Positions 61,811 to 64,000 of a stretch of 64,000 nt of DNA are shown here, piece by piece. Under the pieces are notes generated by a model. It searched no databases and was not told where the DNA came from. It saw nothing but the letters and a program-made list of their open reading frames with translations. Positions within the stretch are counted from its first letter, which is position 1. Every line of letters starts with the position of its first letter. The position numbers and the translations under genes were made by a program. This DNA comes from Sinohyriopsis cumingii (Eukaryota > Mollusca > Bivalvia > Unionida > Unionidae): contig CM068835.1 in NCBI GenBank assembly GCA_028554795.2, forward strand, positions 29,390,311-29,454,310, written 5' to 3'.

Positions 61811-61926
61811 TTAGCAATTCTTCATTTCATTAGCATTACTATAGTATACAGTTTCATATCACCTAGTGTGTGTGTGTGTTTTGCCGTGCATGCTAATTTT
61901 AGTTTTGTGATGTGGTTTTGTTACAG

Positions 61927-61992
61927 GGCCAACAGTCCAAAGAAAACCACAGATACTTTTGTTCCCCTTGATCCACTTCCAAGATCTCCTAG
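61927..61992 (+). CDS. Unknown gene, exon 5 of those visible
   Basis: 66 bp between TTTTGTTACAG and CCTAG|GTAACA: one base completing Gly, 21 codons, two bases. It encodes ANSPKKTTDTFVPLDPLPRS and then P. Joined to the previous exon it reads INFGGANSPKK. Pro-rich and basic, probably unstructured. The gene continues right of the window or through an exon I did not recognise. Confidence 0.7.
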
Positions 61993-63621
61993 GTAACATG
62001 AATTATCCACTGCCATTTCAGGTCTGGGATAGCATTGTCAGATGTTTGCACACTGAATTAACTCATTCCCTGTGTCTTAGAAGAAAAAATATCCAACATT
62101 TTCATTTTTTCAGACATTTCTTGAATTCTCAAAAAACTCTATAACTTATGATTTGAGCATTACATAGTATCTTTTAATAATAATAATAATGATAATAATA
62201 ATAATAATAACTATAATAAATAAACTTTGCGTAATAAAGGTAACTCATTTATTTTACACTAGTTTCCCCTGAGGTCCTCAAGACAAATGAGGCAATTAAG
62301 AATACATTTTTTTAAAATCAAGCCATATACAAATTACGAAATAAATATAAGTAATTGTAGACTGCATATTATTATGAATAATATATGAAACTAGATTTCA
62401 AAAACCTGTATAAATCAAAATATTTAGAAAACTTGAAAGTATTTGTGTAATTTATATTAAAATTATTTGTTTTTGGTCTTGTTATTAAGTAATTATCTTT
62501 TATTATCATAACAGCCATGAAATGGTCATGAAAGAATAACTGTATGAGTTACTTAGATAGTATTGAAGCAAGCGTCCAAAATTAAAATGATTTGACTTGA
62601 GTGAAATATCTGATGTACATTATTATAGTTAAGACAGCTACATATATAATAAATGCCAGTGGTTTGTGGCTCTCTCTTGATAAAAAGAATAAATTAAATA
62701 TCTGCTATCTTCACTGTTTATCAGAGCTGACATTAATTTGCACATTAGTTACCTGACCAACAAAGTGTTCCACAGTTCTGAAAAAGGACAAAAAGGAAAA
62801 TCTAAAGATTCGGTTGGAATTTTGAAAATCACTGGGATCTGTATAGGCATGTATCATGATTATTGTATGTTGCTACAATGAGACTGATTGACCATTCCTT
62901 GTCCCTCAATTGCTTTGTAAAATTTCCTGATATAAAGTTTGGCAGAAATTCTTTTCATAAATCTCAGCAGTGTGGATGAGAGAATTTTTTGTCATTGGGC
63001 ATTGCAGCTATAGTGATCTGCACTATACCGCTCTTTAGGACACCTATAAGTGTGCCCTGCATTATAACTCCCAGAGAAGTCACCTTATCTTAATATAAAT
63101 ACGCTATGCATCTGGATATATTTGGTCCTAAATACACTCATGTTATATGACAGACCATTGTTACCAAGAAGTCCATTATACTGAGTAACCACTGTACGTA
63201 CTTTTGTAATGGATCACATTTTTACAGACTTGTCATAAAAGTAAAATTTGTTATTCCTGGCTTTTGATAATAACAGTATTTCATCTTTGATAATATAGGG
63301 GTCTAGCTACTGTCTTGTTATATCTAAATTCATGTTATAATGGAGCGTGCAATAGCAGGGACACACTAATAGCTACATAGTGCCAATTTAAAGTTGAGAC
63401 TTAAAATGTTAAAATGATTAAAAGTTAAAGAGTTTCAGATAAAAAATTACAAATGAATCATTAGTTAGAAAAGGAGCCAAGATCACTTTAGTGTGATTTT
63501 TTTTCTGGATGATAATGTTTACAATGTCTTCTGGGGACTAGTGAAAGTTGAGGTGAGCTACGTACGTCATTGCAAATAAGACTCTGGTTCATTAATGTCA
63601 TGAATCATGATCATTTCTGTC
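61993..63621 (+). other. Downstream intron with AAT microsatellite
   Basis: (AAT)n at about 62177-62217, then sequence (GTAACTCATTTATTTTACAC, TTTCCCCTGAGGTCCTC) like that following the (AAT)n at 53322. About 63000-63370 has several TATAA and 'cattata' phrases suggesting a decayed DNA transposon. No exon supported. Confidence 0.45.
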
Positions 63622-64000
63622 TTGGGATTGAGTGATGGTTATGGTGGTGGGTGTTATAGTATAATAATCTTAACACAAGGATTAAGTGATGGTTATGGTG
63701 GTGGATGTTATAATATTATAATCTTAACACAAGGATTAAGTGATGGTTATGGTGGTGGATGTTATAATATTAACACAAGGATTAAGTGATGGTTATGGTG
63801 GTGGATGTTATAATATTATAATCTTAACACAAGGATTAAGTGATGGTTATGGTGGTGGATGTTATAATATTAACACAAGGATTAAGTGATGGTTATGGTG
63901 GTGGATGTTATAATATTATAATCTTAACACAAGGATTAAGTGATGGTTATGGTGGTGGATGTTATAATATTATAATCTTAACACAAGGATTAAGTGATGG
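63622..64000. repeat. 54/46-bp tandem repeat, 7 or more copies, runs off the window
   Basis: The unit is AACACAAGGATTAAGTGATG followed by GTTATGGTGGTGGATGTTATAATATTATAATCTT (54 bp, 18 codons). It gives an in-frame GLSDGYGGGCYNIIILTQ peptide repeat. Some units lack TATAATCT (46 bp), which shifts the frame, so coding is unlikely. Confidence 0.95.

Noticed and set aside
63607-63789. Gly-rich in-frame repeat peptide (GLSDGYGGGCYN)
   Set aside because: The 54-bp unit happens to be a multiple of three; 46-bp units in the same array break the frame, and the repeat runs on as non-coding satellite.

Overview
The window is AT-rich animal nuclear DNA. It has long introns with canonical GT-AG borders, very many minisatellites, and fragments of tRNA-type SINEs, L2/CR1-like LINEs, Tigger/pogo transposons and DIRS-like and Ty3-like retroelements. 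There is no operon-style packing and no CRISPR array. The conserved gene is metazoan, and the repeat mix (six SINE copies with a conserved central domain and a CAA tail, a DIRS element, minisatellite-rich introns) suggests a lophotrochozoan, most likely a mollusc. The mollusc call is an inference.

Two plus-strand genes are supported. The first (243-19043) is the 3' end of the gene for the second-largest subunit of RNA polymerase I (POLR1B/RPA135). Five phase-compatible exons carry about 244 C-terminal residues, ending in the CxxC...CxxC zinc ribbon and a TGA stop at 19041-19043. The second gene (35212-61992 and beyond) is defined by five exons whose phases and splice sites all agree. They encode about 200 residues of a soluble protein rich in Tyr, Pro, Trp and charged residues that I do not recognise. 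Its 5' and 3' exons were not found here.

The rest is intron and intergenic DNA. At least 25 tandem arrays with units of about 18-76 bp occupy roughly a fifth of the window. The largest are a 40-bp array (10.2-12.1 kb), a 47-bp array (39.8-40.8 kb), a 52-bp array (43.5-45.6 kb), a 39-bp array (54.9-57.3 kb), a 70-bp array (57.6-58.8 kb) and a 50-bp array (60.6-61.8 kb). Most of the bigger ones lie in introns of the unknown gene.

Mobile elements: six copies of one SINE family (four with readable target-site duplications); a 1.66-kb internally deleted Tigger/pogo element with TIRs and a TA duplication; an older minus-strand Tigger transposase relic; a decayed DIRS-type retroelement with reverse transcriptase, RNase H and tyrosine recombinase pieces; a minus-strand retropepsin relic; two LINE fragments of one 3'-end family; and three or four copies of a foldback MITE.

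I see no convincing new multi-gene system. The most informative items are the unknown split gene, the Tigger insertion with its empty-site duplicate beside it, the minisatellite that copies the 5' splice site of a POLR1B exon, and related satellites lying in neighbouring introns.
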